DNA of 64,000 bases from Streptomyces sp. NBC_01116. Lineage in GTDB: Bacteria; Actinomycetota; Actinomycetes; Streptomycetales; Streptomycetaceae. Every line of letters starts with the position of its first letter. Positions within the stretch are counted from its first letter, which is position 1. The position numbers and the translations under genes were made by a program. The notes below the pieces were generated by a model, which saw only the letters and a list, made by a program, of their open reading frames with translations, was not told the DNA's origin and ran no database searches. This document shows, one piece after another, positions 8,720-17,369 of this stretch. Location of the stretch: the NCBI RefSeq assembly GCF_041435495.1, contig NZ_CP108644.1, positions 930,001 through 994,000 on the forward strand, written 5' to 3'.

Positions 8720-9571
8720 TCAGGGCAGGTCGGTGACGCGGAGGTCGTCGTGCTGGACGATCCGGGTGGGCACGTCACCGTTCCCGATCGACTGCGAGGG
8801 GCGGTAGAGACCCCACTTGAGGTAGCCGTGGTCGGCCGGATTCTCCGGCTGATAGGTGCGCACGTTCTCGTACGCGACGACCGGCCGGTAGCCGTCCTCG
8901 CCGGAGAGCCGGACGGCGACCCGGAGGTAACCCGTCCCGTCGGCGGTCCAGCGCGCGTCCACCCGGAACCGCATCCACCGGTTCACCTGCCGGCCGAGGT
9001 CCTCCACGACCGTCGACTGCCGGTTCAGGTGCGGTGACCGGAACGCGATCTCGTCGCGCTTCGCCATGAGGTAGAACGCCGGGACGTTGTCCCCCGCGTA
9101 CTTGCCCTGGAAGACGATGTCGCCCGACTCGCTCGCTCCCGGGGTGTAGGTCTTCCAGTCCTTGAGCAGCACGCTGAACTCGTAGCGCTGCTCGTCCCCC
9201 ACGACGAAGCGTCCGGACGGGAGGAGGTCCGTCGCGCTCTCGCTGCGCGGCGCGCCGTTGGACTCGTAGGCCGGATCGCCTAGCGTCACCTTGTGCTGGA
9301 CCGCGTACGCGCCCTCGTGCGCCGGCCGCACGACGCCGGAGGCGTCCGGCGCGGCCGCCTTCGTGGTGGTCAGGCCCTCCACTCCGGAGTCGAGCGTTCC
9401 GCTCTCGTAGTCCACCCGGAGGCGGTCCGCGGCGGACGGCGCGGGAGGCGGGGCGGTGCCCTCGGCCCTCTCCTGCCCGGCTCCCGCCGGATCGGAGAGC
9501 AGGACGGGAACGAGCAGCGCCCCCGCGCAGAAGGCGATCGACACCTTCGGCACCGTGTGATGCCTGGTCAT
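8720..9571 (-). CDS. Secreted polysaccharide lyase (heparin-lyase-I-like fold)
   Basis: A 283-residue exported protein with a Sec signal peptide (SIAFCAGALLVPVLLSDPAGAG). The mature part is a single jelly-roll domain of the polysaccharide lyase type seen in heparin lyase I-like proteins (Pfam Polysacc_lyase). Landmarks are SESATDLLPSGRFVVGDEQRY, ESGDIVFQGKYAGDNVPAF, and near the end YLKWGLYRPS, a hallmark of this group. Such enzymes cut uronic-acid polysaccharides by beta-elimination. I chose the ATG at 9571 because GGAGGAG lies just upstream. The adjacent importer, aldolase and dehydrogenase fit uptake and breakdown of the released oligosaccharide. Exact substrate unknown. Confidence 0.78.
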   Translation of the reverse strand: MTRHHTVPKVSIAFCAGALLVPVLLSDPAGAGQERAEGTAPPPAPSAADRLRVDYESGTLDSGVEGLTTTKAAAPDASGVVRPAHEGAYAVQHKVTLGDPAYESNGAPRSESATDLLPSGRFVVGDEQRYEFSVLLKDWKTYTPGASESGDIVFQGKYAGDNVPAFYLMAKRDEIAFRSPHLNRQSTVVEDLGRQVNRWMRFRVDARWTADGTGYLRVAVRLSGEDGYRPVVAYENVRTYQPENPADHGYLKWGLYRPSQSIGNGDVPTRIVQHDDLRVTDLP

Positions 9572-9890
9572 GGAGCTCCTCCAGGTCTGCGGGACACCGG
9601 CCGGCAGCGACATCACGTCGAAGCGGCCTTAGGGCATCGTTCGATGCGGTGCCCGCGGCGGTCGGATGGCCTGCATGCTGACACGCCTCCGAACGAAACC
9701 GGAAGACTAGAGACGACACTTATAGCCATCATTCGAAAGATTCGGTTGCGAATGATGCGCTCCAGCATGCAGAGTCATCCCACCTCGACGCACCGAACAT
9801 CCCGATATGCCCGATCTCGTGAATCGCCTTAGCCTGCTGACACTGCTCGGATAGTCGACAGCCGGCCCCGTCGGTGGAGAGCGAGCTTCC
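9572..9890. promoter_or_regulatory. Divergent promoter region, lyase / glpF, with inverted repeats
   Basis: A 319-base gap between divergently transcribed genes with no convincing ORF. It holds two inverted repeats. GCATCG-TT-CGATGC at 9634-9647 lies about 65 bases upstream of the lyase start. CATCATTCG at 9727-9735 and CGAATGATG at 9749-9757, separated by 13 bases, lie about 135 bases upstream of glpF. The latter could be a glycerol-regulator (GylR/IclR-type) operator, or may share its ATCATTCG core with sequence upstream of the sugar-binding-protein gene (5331-5338). Confidence 0.45.
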
Positions 9891-10739
9891 ATGGCTGAAC
9901 CACGTAAGAAGCACGGATTGCTCGGCGAATTGTCCGCCGAGTTCGCGGGCACGATGATCCTCATCCTCTTCGGGTGCGGCGTCGTCGCCCAGGTGGCGGC
10001 GGGCGGAGCGCTGACGGATCCGGCCGGCGGGCTCGGGGACCACGACAGCATCGCCTGGGCGTGGGGGCTGGGCGTCACGCTCGGCGTCTATGTGGCGGCC
10101 CGGCTGAGCGGGGCTCATCTCAACCCCGCGGTGACGCTCTCCCTGGCCGCGTTCAAGGGGTTCCCGTGGAGCAAGGTGGCTCCGTACGCGCTGGCGCAGA
10201 CCGCCGGCGCGTTCGTGGCCGCGCTCCTCGTACGGTGGAACTACAGCGAGGCGCTGGCGAAGGCCGACCCCGGACACACCATCAAGACGCAGTCGGTGTT
10301 CTCCACCCTGCCGGCCAACGGCAACCCGGCGCTGCCGGTCCACGAGTGGGGCGCGTTCCGCGACCAGATCATCGGCACCGCGATCCTGCTGCTCCTGATC
10401 ATGGCCATCACCGACCTGCTCAACACCCCGCCCGGCTCGAACATGGGCCCGTTCATCATCGGCCTGGTCGTGGTCGCGATCGGCATGGCCTGGGGCACCA
10501 ACGCGGGATACGCGATCAACCCGGCCCGTGACTTCGGGCCCCGGCTGGCCAGCTTCCTCACCGGTTACGGCGGGGCCTGGCGGGACCAGTACGGGAACCT
10601 CTACTTCTGGGTGCCCATCATCGGCCCGCTGATCGGCGGCCTGCTCGGCGCGGGCCTCTACAAGGCCTTCATCGGACGCTTCCTGCCGTCCGCCGAACCC
10701 GAACCGCCGGGACGCGTCCCGGCATCCTCCAGGGACTGA
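9891..10739 (+). CDS. glpF: Glycerol uptake facilitator (MIP family aquaglyceroporin)
   Basis: A 282-residue channel protein with six predicted membrane spans. Both pore-forming NPA boxes are present: HLNPAVTLSLA in the first half and AINPARDFGPRLA in the second. The aspartate after the second NPA (NPARD) marks the glycerol-conducting branch. It brings glycerol into the cell for the kinase encoded 28 bases downstream. The order facilitator-kinase is that of the Streptomyces gyl operon, but the usual IclR-type regulator gene and the glycerol-3-phosphate dehydrogenase are not adjacent here. Confidence 0.95.
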   Translation: MAEPRKKHGLLGELSAEFAGTMILILFGCGVVAQVAAGGALTDPAGGLGDHDSIAWAWGLGVTLGVYVAARLSGAHLNPAVTLSLAAFKGFPWSKVAPYALAQTAGAFVAALLVRWNYSEALAKADPGHTIKTQSVFSTLPANGNPALPVHEWGAFRDQIIGTAILLLLIMAITDLLNTPPGSNMGPFIIGLVVVAIGMAWGTNAGYAINPARDFGPRLASFLTGYGGAWRDQYGNLYFWVPIIGPLIGGLLGAGLYKAFIGRFLPSAEPEPPGRVPASSRD

Positions 10740-10766
10740 CGACACCGGCCGGAGAGGCGACACATC

Positions 10767-12284
10767 ATGGCGGACTTCATCGGCGCGGTGGACCAGGGGA
10801 CCACCAGCACCCGGTTCATGATCTTCGATCACGGCGGCAACGAGGTCGCCAAGCACCAGCTGGAGCACGAACAGATCCTGCCCCGCTCCGGCTGGGTGGA
10901 GCACGACCCCGTGGAGATCTGGGAGCGCACCAACTCGGTGATGCAGAACGCCCTGCGGCACGGCGGCCTGTCGCCGACCGACCTGGTGGCCATCGGGATC
11001 ACCAACCAGCGCGAGACCACGGTGGTCTGGGACCCGCGCAACGGGCGGCCGTACTACAACGCCATCGTGTGGCAGGACACCCGTACGGACGCCATCGCGG
11101 CCGGCCTCGAACGCTCGGGGCAGGGCGAGACCATCCGCCGCAAGGCCGGGCTGCCACCGGCGACGTACTTCTCCGGCGGCAAGATCCAGTGGATCCTGGA
11201 GAACGTCGACGGCGTACGGGAAGCGGCCGAGGCCGGTCACGCGATCTTCGGCAACACGGACGCCTGGGTCCTGTGGAACCTGACCGGCGGCCCGAACGGC
11301 GGTATCCACGCCACCGACGTGACCAACGCCAGCCGCACCATGCTGATGAACCTGGAGACCCTCGACTGGGACGAGGAACTCCTGGGCTTCTTCAACATTC
11401 CCCGGGCGATGCTCCCGAAGATCAACCCCTCGTCGCACCCGGAGGCCTACGGCTCCACCCGTACCTCCCGGCCGCTGAGCGCCGCCATTCCCATCGGGGG
11501 CGTACTCGGCGACCAGCAGGCGGCCACCGTCGGCCAGGTCTGCTTCTCCCCCGGCGAGGCCAAGAACACCTACGGGACCGGCAACTTCCTGTTGCTCAAC
11601 ACCGGCACCGAGCTGGTCCGCTCGGAGCACGGGCTCCTCACCACGGTGGCCTACCAGTTCGGCGACAGTCCGGTGGTCTACGCGCTGGAGGGATCCATCG
11701 CCGTCACCGGGTCGGCGGTGCAGTGGCTGCGCGACCAGATGAAGATCATCAAGTCCGCGCCGGAGAGCGAGGAGCTGGCCCGGAGCGTCGAAAACAACGG
11801 CGGCGTGTACTTCGTGCCCGCGTTCTCCGGCCTGTTCGCGCCGTACTGGCGGTCCGACGCCCGCGGCGCGATCGTCGGCCTGGCCCGGTACAACGACAAC
11901 GCCCACCTGGCACGGGCCACCCTGGAGGCCATCTGCTACCAGAGCCGCGACGTGGTCGAGGCCATGGAGCAGGACTCCGGGGTCCATCTCGACGTGCTCA
12001 AGGTCGACGGCGGGGTCACCGCCAACGACCTCTGCATGCAGATCCAGTCCGACGTCCTGGGCGTCCCGGTCAGCCGCCCCGTCGTGGCCGAGACGACCGC
12101 GCTCGGCGCCGCCTACGCGGCGGGGCTCGCCACCGGCTTCTGGCAGAACACCGACGAGCTGCGCACCCAGTGGCACGAGTCGAAGCGCTGGTCGCCCGAG
12201 TGGTCGGAGGAGCAGCGCGCGGAGGGCTACGCGGGCTGGAAGAGGGCGGTGGAGCGCACCCTCGACTGGGTGAAGGTCCCCTGA
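10767..12284 (+). CDS. glpK: Glycerol kinase
   Basis: A 505-residue FGGY-family kinase, full length for the family, that phosphorylates glycerol to sn-glycerol 3-phosphate. The N-terminal phosphate-binding loop reads [18 protein letters not shown]. Further family signatures are [14 protein letters not shown] and [11 protein letters not shown] for substrate contacts, [13 protein letters not shown], and [17 protein letters not shown] in the C-terminal lobe. It starts at ATG with GAGAGG 10 bases upstream and is in an operon with glpF. A strong GC hairpin follows 29 bases after the stop. Confidence 0.97.
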   Translation: MADFIGAVDQGTTSTRFMIFDHGGNEVAKHQLEHEQILPRSGWVEHDPVEIWERTNSVMQNALRHGGLSPTDLVAIGITNQRETTVVWDPRNGRPYYNAIVWQDTRTDAIAAGLERSGQGETIRRKAGLPPATYFSGGKIQWILENVDGVREAAEAGHAIFGNTDAWVLWNLTGGPNGGIHATDVTNASRTMLMNLETLDWDEELLGFFNIPRAMLPKINPSSHPEAYGSTRTSRPLSAAIPIGGVLGDQQAATVGQVCFSPGEAKNTYGTGNFLLLNTGTELVRSEHGLLTTVAYQFGDSPVVYALEGSIAVTGSAVQWLRDQMKIIKSAPESEELARSVENNGGVYFVPAFSGLFAPYWRSDARGAIVGLARYNDNAHLARATLEAICYQSRDVVEAMEQDSGVHLDVLKVDGGVTANDLCMQIQSDVLGVPVSRPVVAETTALGAAYAAGLATGFWQNTDELRTQWHESKRWSPEWSEEQRAEGYAGWKRAVERTLDWVKVP

Positions 12285-12313
12285 CCAGGGGCGGTCCCCG
12301 ACCACCCGGCGAC

Positions 12314-12341
12314 CCCCGGGCCGCCGCGTGGCGGCCCGGGG
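12314..12341 (+). terminator. GC-rich hairpin after glpFK
   Basis: Perfect 12-bp stem CCCCGGGCCGCC / GGCGGCCCGGGG with loop GCGT, starting 29 bases after the glpK stop. There is no clear U-run, as is usual for Streptomyces terminators. Confidence 0.7.
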
Positions 12342-12394
12342 CCCTCGCATAGGCTGGCGGTCCCATCCGACGCACCGCGACGAGGACCGGCCCC

Positions 12395-12922
12395 ATGCCC
12401 AGCCGTACGACGATCCGCCTGATAGAGCCCGCCGACGCCGCCCCGATCGCCGCGCACCGGGTGCGGGACGTCGAAGCGTTCCGGCCGTGGGAACCGGCCC
12501 AGCCTGCCGACTACTTCACCCCGGAGGGCCAGGCGGAGCGGATCGAGGGCCTGCTGGCCGGACACCGGGCCGGCACGGTCTGGCCGGGCGTGGTGCTCGC
12601 CGACGACCAGGTGATCGGGCAGGTCACCGTGGGAGGCATCCTGCCGCAGCCGCATCTGCGGCGCGGCTCCGTCGGCTACTGGATCGCCTCCGTCGCCCAG
12701 AACCAGGGGCACGCGGGAAGAGCCGTCGGGCTCGTGCTCCGGGTGATGACGGACGAGCTCGGCCTGCACCGCGCCGAGGCGTCGACCAACCTGGAGAACC
12801 TGCCCTCGCAACGGGTGCTGCGCGGCAACGGGTTCACCCCGTACGGCGTGGCGCACGCGGCGATCCTTCTCGACGGGAGCTGGCGGGACGGACTGCTGTG
12901 GGAGCGGATCCTCGGCGACTGA
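12395..12922 (+). CDS. GNAT acetyltransferase (RimJ/RimL-like)
   Basis: A 175-residue GCN5-related N-acetyltransferase. It begins TTIRLIEPADAAPIAAHR, the usual first strand, and carries the acetyl-CoA site as RRGSVGYWIASVAQNQGHAG followed by a helix and the C-terminal EASTNLENLPSQRVLRGNGF motif typical of RimJ/RimL-type enzymes that acetylate protein N-termini or small amines. It stands alone between the glpFK terminator and the peptidoglycan hydrolase gene. The substrate cannot be told from sequence. Confidence 0.9.
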   Translation: MPSRTTIRLIEPADAAPIAAHRVRDVEAFRPWEPAQPADYFTPEGQAERIEGLLAGHRAGTVWPGVVLADDQVIGQVTVGGILPQPHLRRGSVGYWIASVAQNQGHAGRAVGLVLRVMTDELGLHRAEASTNLENLPSQRVLRGNGFTPYGVAHAAILLDGSWRDGLLWERILGD

Positions 12923-12967
12923 GCAGGTCACGGCGTGATCGGATGGAGGGGCGCTCCCCGGCCGCGC

Positions 12968-12997
12968 TTGGATGTGGGCCACTAAGTTGATTAGTAT
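12968..12997 (+). promoter_or_regulatory. Housekeeping-type promoter for NlpC/P60 gene
   Basis: TTGGAT (12968-12973) and TAGTAT (12992-12997) are separated by 18 bases in a locally AT-richer patch. Transcription from here would give a leader of about 130 bases before the GTG at 13134. That leader contains the stem GACGGTCC-GT-GGACCGTC at 13083-13100. Confidence 0.5.
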
Positions 12998-13133
12998 GCG
13001 TGACTCGGCCTCCGAACGGCCGGTCGCCCGCCCGGGTCACCGGTGGAGGTGCCGCTGAAGCCGCTTGCCCGCAGCGGTACGTGACGGTCCGTGGACCGTC
13101 GGACAGCGGCCGAGGAAGAAGGAGCCCGCCTCA

Positions 13134-14192
13134 GTGGCGTCCCACCGTCGTCCCAAGCAGCCCAGTCACGGATACACCTCCGTGCTCACCGCGACCGCGG
13201 CGGTGACGGTCGCGCTGTCGGCGCAGTCGGCCTCGGCCGATCCGCTGCCGGACCCGAACAAGAAGGGTGTCCAGGCGCAGATCGACCGGCTGTACGAGCA
13301 GGCCACCCAGGCCACCGAGAAGTACAACGGGGCGAAGGAATCGGCCGGGAAGCTGCAGAAGGAGGCGGACAACCTCCACGAGGAGGTCGTCCGGAAGCAG
13401 GCGGCGCTCAACGAGCTGCGGCAGCAGCTCGGTTCGGCGGCCACGGCCCAGTACCGCACCGGTGGTCTCGACCCCTCCGTGCAGCTGCTGCTCTCGGCCG
13501 ACCCCGACGCCTACCTGGACCAGGCGTCGGGCCTCGACCGCCTCAGCGCACGGCAGTCGGACACGCTCCAGCGGTTCCTCTCGCAGCAGCGCGCCCTTCA
13601 GCAGCAGCGTACTCAGGCCACGGAGAAGCTCGACAGCCTCCAGGAGACGCGCAAGGAGCTGGGGAGCAAGAAGAAGGAGATCCAGGGCAAGCTGGCCCAG
13701 GCGCAGCGGCTCCTCAACACCCTCACGGCCGAGGAGCGGGCCGAGCGGGCCGCCGAGGAGGAGCGGGCCAACCGGGCGAGCGAGCGGACCCAACTGGCGA
13801 GCGAGCAGGGCGAGCTGGGCAACGAGGCCAGTGCGTCCGGTCGTACGGCCGCGGCGTTCAACGCGGCGAAGAGCAGGGTCGGCATGCCGTACGTGTGGGG
13901 CGCCACCGGTCCCGGGTCCTTCGACTGCTCGGGCCTGACCTCCTGGGCGTTCCAGCAGGCCGACGTCTCGCTGCCCCGTACGTCGCAGGCCCAGGCCAAC
14001 GCCGGCACCCGGATCAACTCGATCGGTGCGCTCAAGCCCGGCGACCTCGTCATCATGCGCACCGACCTGAGCCACGTGGGCTTCTACGCCGGGAACGGCC
14101 AGATACTCCACGCGCCGAAGCCCGGCGCCCAGGTCCGGTACGAGTCGATGGCCCGCAGCGGGATGCCCTTCATGTGGGGCGTACGGATCTGA
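13134..14192 (+). CDS. Secreted NlpC/P60 peptidoglycan endopeptidase
   Basis: A 352-residue exported cell-wall hydrolase. A signal peptide (TATAAVTVALSAQSASA) ends near residue 37. Residues of roughly 45-230 form a long charged coiled coil, as in RipA-like enzymes. The C-terminal NlpC/P60 domain has the catalytic cysteine at 265 (FDCSGLTSW), the histidine at 314 (LSHVGFYAG) and the third polar residue His326 (LHAPKPG). It should cleave D-Glu-diaminopimelate bonds in stem peptides. I chose GTG 13134, preceded by GAAGGAG, because it gives the normal family N-terminus (ASHRRPKQPS); in-frame sequence upstream is leader. Confidence 0.93.
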   Translation: MASHRRPKQPSHGYTSVLTATAAVTVALSAQSASADPLPDPNKKGVQAQIDRLYEQATQATEKYNGAKESAGKLQKEADNLHEEVVRKQAALNELRQQLGSAATAQYRTGGLDPSVQLLLSADPDAYLDQASGLDRLSARQSDTLQRFLSQQRALQQQRTQATEKLDSLQETRKELGSKKKEIQGKLAQAQRLLNTLTAEERAERAAEEERANRASERTQLASEQGELGNEASASGRTAAAFNAAKSRVGMPYVWGATGPGSFDCSGLTSWAFQQADVSLPRTSQAQANAGTRINSIGALKPGDLVIMRTDLSHVGFYAGNGQILHAPKPGAQVRYESMARSGMPFMWGVRI

Positions 14193-14225
14193 GGCCGCCG
14201 GCCGGTCCGCGGCGGCCGAAGGGCG

Positions 14226-15125
14226 TCACCCGAGTCCGGCGTGGCAGGTCAGCAGTACGGGGAGCACGGGCGTGATCAGGGCGCCCGTGCCGACCGCGCA
14301 GCGCAGGGCCGGATGCGCGCGGTGCGCCGGGGCCAGCACGCGCCGGAGGCGGACCAGCACCGTCCGGCCGCCCGCCGCCAGGGCTCCGTTCGGCGCCTCG
14401 CCCGCCGCCAGGGTGAACATGGCGGCGGCGAGCGCGCCGCGCGGGCAGCGGCGCAGTGCGCGGTCGTCGGCGGCCATCTCCAGCAGCAGGGGGATCTGCT
14501 CCTGGAGATGGCGGGCGAGCGGCAGACCGGGGAAGACCCGGGTGAAGCCGTGGGCGGCCGCGAGGACGAGGTGGTGGCGGCCGCGGATGTGGGCCCGCTC
14601 GTGTTCGACGACGGCGTCGAGTTCGCCGCCGGTCAGGAGGCCGACGGCCCCGCTGCTGAGGACGATCCTCGGACGGCGGCCGGGCAGGCAGTAGGCGGCG
14701 GGCTCGGCGTGTTCCAGCACCGTGGCCCGCGAACAGGCCGACCGGCGGCCGACCTTGTCCAGGATCTCGCGGTGCCGGGCGCGGGCGGCGTACGCCCGCA
14801 CGGCGTGCACGGCGAAGCCGGTGAGGTGGGCGGAGACCAGGACGGCGACGGCGGCGAGCCCCGAACCCGGCAGGAGGCCGCCGCCGGACGGGCCGAGGCC
14901 CAGGGCCGAGCGGCAGGAGTAGAGGACGCCGTGCAGGTGTGCGCCCGGGGTGGTGAGGTGCAGGGCCGCCAGGGCGACGCAGACGGAGAAGGAGGCCGCC
15001 GACGCGAACCACACGGCGACCGCCAGCAGCGGTGACCGCTGGGGCCAGCTGCTGCGGAGCAGCACGCGCGGGGCGAGGACGCCGACGGCCGCGGCGTAGC
15101 CGAGGAAGAAGGGTGCGGCGTTCAC
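14226..15125 (-). CDS. M56-family (BlaR1/MecR1-like) membrane metalloprotease
   Basis: A 299-residue polytopic protein with about four membrane spans and an M56 zinc-protease motif HERAH in LDAVVEHERAHIRGRHH. LSSGAVGLLTGGELDAVVEH precedes it, as in BlaR1/MecR1-like proteins. It lacks a penicillin-sensor domain. It starts at GTG, overlapping the stop of the BlaI-type repressor by four bases (GTGA), so the two are translationally coupled. The likely role is to degrade or inactivate that repressor, or to process a cell-wall-stress factor. Such pairs are common and mostly uncharacterised in Streptomyces. Confidence 0.9.
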   Translation of the reverse strand: MNAAPFFLGYAAAVGVLAPRVLLRSSWPQRSPLLAVAVWFASAASFSVCVALAALHLTTPGAHLHGVLYSCRSALGLGPSGGGLLPGSGLAAVAVLVSAHLTGFAVHAVRAYAARARHREILDKVGRRSACSRATVLEHAEPAAYCLPGRRPRIVLSSGAVGLLTGGELDAVVEHERAHIRGRHHLVLAAAHGFTRVFPGLPLARHLQEQIPLLLEMAADDRALRRCPRGALAAAMFTLAAGEAPNGALAAGGRTVLVRLRRVLAPAHRAHPALRCAVGTGALITPVLPVLLTCHAGLG

Positions 15126-15490
15126 AGCTCGCCGCCGCGGCCCGTCGCGCGCAACGCGTCGCGGAGCGCGGCGACTTCCTCCTCCGTCATCCGCTCCACG
15201 AAGTGCACGAGCGCGGCCGACCGGTCCCCGCTCGCTCCCAGGGCGTCCTCCATGAGGGCTGCGGAGTAGGCCTCGCGGCTGCGGACCGGCGTGTAGAGCC
15301 ACGCCTGCCCCTGCTTCCGGCGGGTCAGCCAGCCCTTGTTGTAGAGGATGGTGGCCACGGTCATCACCGTCGTGTAGGCGGCCGGGCGGCGGAGGTTGAT
15401 GTCGTCGACGACCTCACGGACCGTCGCCGGCCTGTCCCACTTCCACAGGCAGTCCATGATTTCGGCTTCGAGCTCTCCGAGCCGTCGCAT
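15122..15490 (-). CDS. BlaI/MecI/CopY-family repressor
   Basis: A 122-residue winged-helix repressor. The N-terminal part MRRLGELEAEIMDCLWKW followed by VREVVDDINLRRPAAYTTVM and TILYNKGWLTRRKQGQAWLY is typical BlaI DNA-binding domain; the C-terminal half is the dimerisation region. Its partner M56 protease follows with a four-base overlap. Upstream at 15530-15541 the sequence CCATAGTAGG (TACTAT on the minus strand) is AT-rich compared with its surroundings and may be the -10 region and the self-operator. Confidence 0.92.
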   Translation of the reverse strand: MRRLGELEAEIMDCLWKWDRPATVREVVDDINLRRPAAYTTVMTVATILYNKGWLTRRKQGQAWLYTPVRSREAYSAALMEDALGASGDRSAALVHFVERMTEEEVAALRDALRATGRGGEL

Positions 15491-15634
15491 TCCACGTCCC
15501 TAATTCCGTGCGCCGTCGCGCCCCCGGGAACCATAGTAGGTTCACGCCCGCCGCCCTCCGACGGCCGCGACGGACCGCGACTGCCGGCAGGCGGCGCCGG
15601 GCGTCGAGCAGCCCCCGAACCTCAGGGAGTACCC

Positions 15635-16237
15635 GTGCTGACCACGGATGCGCACGGCCGGGCCGTCCCCCGGCGTGACCGGCACGCGCGCGAGGGCGAC
15701 GCCGGGCAGATCGCCGGGCTCCAGGTCGCCGCATGGCGCGCGGCATACGCCGGAATCCTGCCGGCCGCCGAGCTCCAGGCTCTCGACACCACCGCCCTCA
15801 CCGGCTTGTGGCGCGACCGGATCGGGGCCGGCACCGCGGGCGGAGCCCAGGTGCTCGTGCACGACGACGGCCGGCGGATCGCCGGCTTCTCGTCCTTCGG
15901 TCCGGCCCGCGACGAGGACCTCGGGCAACGGCCCGACGTCGAGGAGCTGTACGCGTTCTACGCCCGACCCGACTGCTGGGGCACCGGGGTCGGACGCAGC
16001 CTGATGCGCTCCACGCTGTCCGTCTGGGCGGAGCGGGGCACGCGGGCGGGATATCTCTGGGTACTGGAACGCAACACCCGGGGCCGCGACTTCTACCGGA
16101 GGGGCGGCTGGCGGCAGGACCCCACGGCCGCCCCCTCCGGCTCCGCCCCGGACGCCGTGGAGATCCGGTACGAGCTGACCGGAATCGGGGCGGGGACCTC
16201 GGGGGATTCGGAGGGACTCGGGACGGCGCGGCGGTGA
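15635..16237 (+). CDS. GNAT acetyltransferase
   Basis: A 200-residue acetyltransferase. QIAGLQVAAWRAAYAGILPA at the N-terminus is a widespread pattern in actinobacterial GNATs. The acetyl-CoA loop is CWGTGVGRSLMR (Q/R-x-x-G-x-G/A form), followed by AGYLWVLERNTRGRDFYRRG. I chose GTG 15635, with GGGAG 6 bases upstream. The open frame extends far upstream without support. It is divergent from the BlaI gene and converges on the siderophore permease genes. Substrate unknown. Confidence 0.88.
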   Translation: MLTTDAHGRAVPRRDRHAREGDAGQIAGLQVAAWRAAYAGILPAAELQALDTTALTGLWRDRIGAGTAGGAQVLVHDDGRRIAGFSSFGPARDEDLGQRPDVEELYAFYARPDCWGTGVGRSLMRSTLSVWAERGTRAGYLWVLERNTRGRDFYRRGGWRQDPTAAPSGSAPDAVEIRYELTGIGAGTSGDSEGLGTARR

Positions 16238-16261
16238 ACGCGGCGCGCATCCGTGGGCGGT

Positions 16262-16325
16262 GGACCGCTACCGCCGCCCTTCTCCGCCCCTCCGCCCTTC
16301 TCCGCCCCTCCGCCCCTCCGCCCGG
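16262..16325. repeat. G/C-biased tandem repeat, possible G-quadruplex
   Basis: Between two convergent genes. The plus strand carries two near-copies of CCGCCCTTCTCCGCCCCT and further CCGCCCCT units. The minus strand, which is the RNA-like strand of the ending permease operon, reads as repeated GGGCGGAG runs that could fold into a G-quadruplex and may act in 3' end formation. Confidence 0.5.
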
Positions 16326-16334
16326 GGCGGCGCG

Positions 16335-17369
16335 CTACCACCCCCGGCGGGACTCCCGCACCAGCAGCACCAGCAGGTACGCCCCGCCGACGCACACGGT
16401 GACCGCACCGGTGGGCAGCACCACATCCGGGATCGCGTGCTGTGCCGCGATGTCGGCGCCGAGCAGCAACAGCGCGCCGACGAGCGCCGAACCGGCGAGG
16501 TCGACGGAGGTTCCGCGCCCGGTGAGGCGGCGGGCGATCTGCGGGGCCGCCAGGGCCACGAAGGCGATGGGGCCCGCCGCGGCGGTCACCGCGGCTGTCG
16601 CGGCCACGCCGAGGACGACCAGCAGGAGCTTCGTGCGCTCGACGCGTACGCCCAGCATCGCCGCCGTGTCGTCGCCCAGTTCGAGCCATCGCATCCGGCG
16701 TTGCGCCACCGGGGCCGCCAGGGCGACCACCGCCACCAGGACGGAGGCCATCGTCACGGCGGGCCAGCCGATGGCGCTGAGCGAGCCGGCGCCCCACACC
16801 GCGGCCCTCAGCGCGGTGTCCACGTCGGCCTTCACCGAGAACCACGTGTTGACCGAGGACAGCAGCGCGCCGACCGCGATCCCCACGATGATGAGCCGGA
16901 AGCCCCGCACACCCCGCCGGAACGCCAGCAGATACACGCCGAGGGCGGTGACGAGCCCGCCGGCCAGGGCGCCCGCCGCGAGCGCCGAGTAGCTGCTCGC
17001 GCCCGCGAGCAGCGTGAGGACGACACCGGTGTAGGAGCCGGTGGTGAAGCCGATGACGTCGGGGCTGCCGAGCGGGTTGCGGGTCAGGGACTGGAAGACC
17101 GCGCCGCCCATCGCGAGGGCGGCCCCGAACAGTACGGCGGCGACGATGCGCGGTGCCCGCCACTCCAGGACGACGGTGCGGACGCTGTTCCCCGCGGTGC
17201 CGGACATCACCGAGGCCAGGTCGCCGAGGCTCAGGGAGTAGCTGCCGAGGGTGAAGGCCCACAGGGCCAGGGCGAGCAGCCCGGCCGACAACAGCCCGCA
17301 CACGAGGACCCCGCGGCGCGTCGCCCGCAGGCTCAGGGACCCCGCCCTGAGGACGAACGCCCCGCTCAC
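16335..17369 (-). CDS. Ferric-siderophore ABC permease (FecCD family, FepG-like)
   Basis: A 344-residue membrane protein with about ten hydrophobic spans. FecCD signatures are FQSLTRNPLGSPDVIGFTTG and GPIAFVALAAPQIARRLTG, the latter the coupling region for the ATPase. It starts at GTG, overlapping the stop of the upstream permease by four bases. It forms a heterodimeric channel with that permease for Fe(III)-siderophores. No ATPase gene is present in the window, so this importer must borrow one encoded elsewhere. Confidence 0.94.
   Translation of the reverse strand: MSGAFVLRAGSLSLRATRRGVLVCGLLSAGLLALALWAFTLGSYSLSLGDLASVMSGTAGNSVRTVVLEWRAPRIVAAVLFGAALAMGGAVFQSLTRNPLGSPDVIGFTTGSYTGVVLTLLAGASSYSALAAGALAGGLVTALGVYLLAFRRGVRGFRLIIVGIAVGALLSSVNTWFSVKADVDTALRAAVWGAGSLSAIGWPAVTMASVLVAVVALAAPVAQRRMRWLELGDDTAAMLGVRVERTKLLLVVLGVAATAAVTAAAGPIAFVALAAPQIARRLTGRGTSVDLAGSALVGALLLLGADIAAQHAIPDVVLPTGAVTVCVGGAYLLVLLVRESRRGW

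Noticed and set aside
13000..13133. Possible c-di-AMP (ydaO) riboswitch in the NlpC/P60 leader
   Set aside because: The leader contains a short hairpin, but I could not find the conserved junction sequences of that riboswitch. A covariance-model search would decide.
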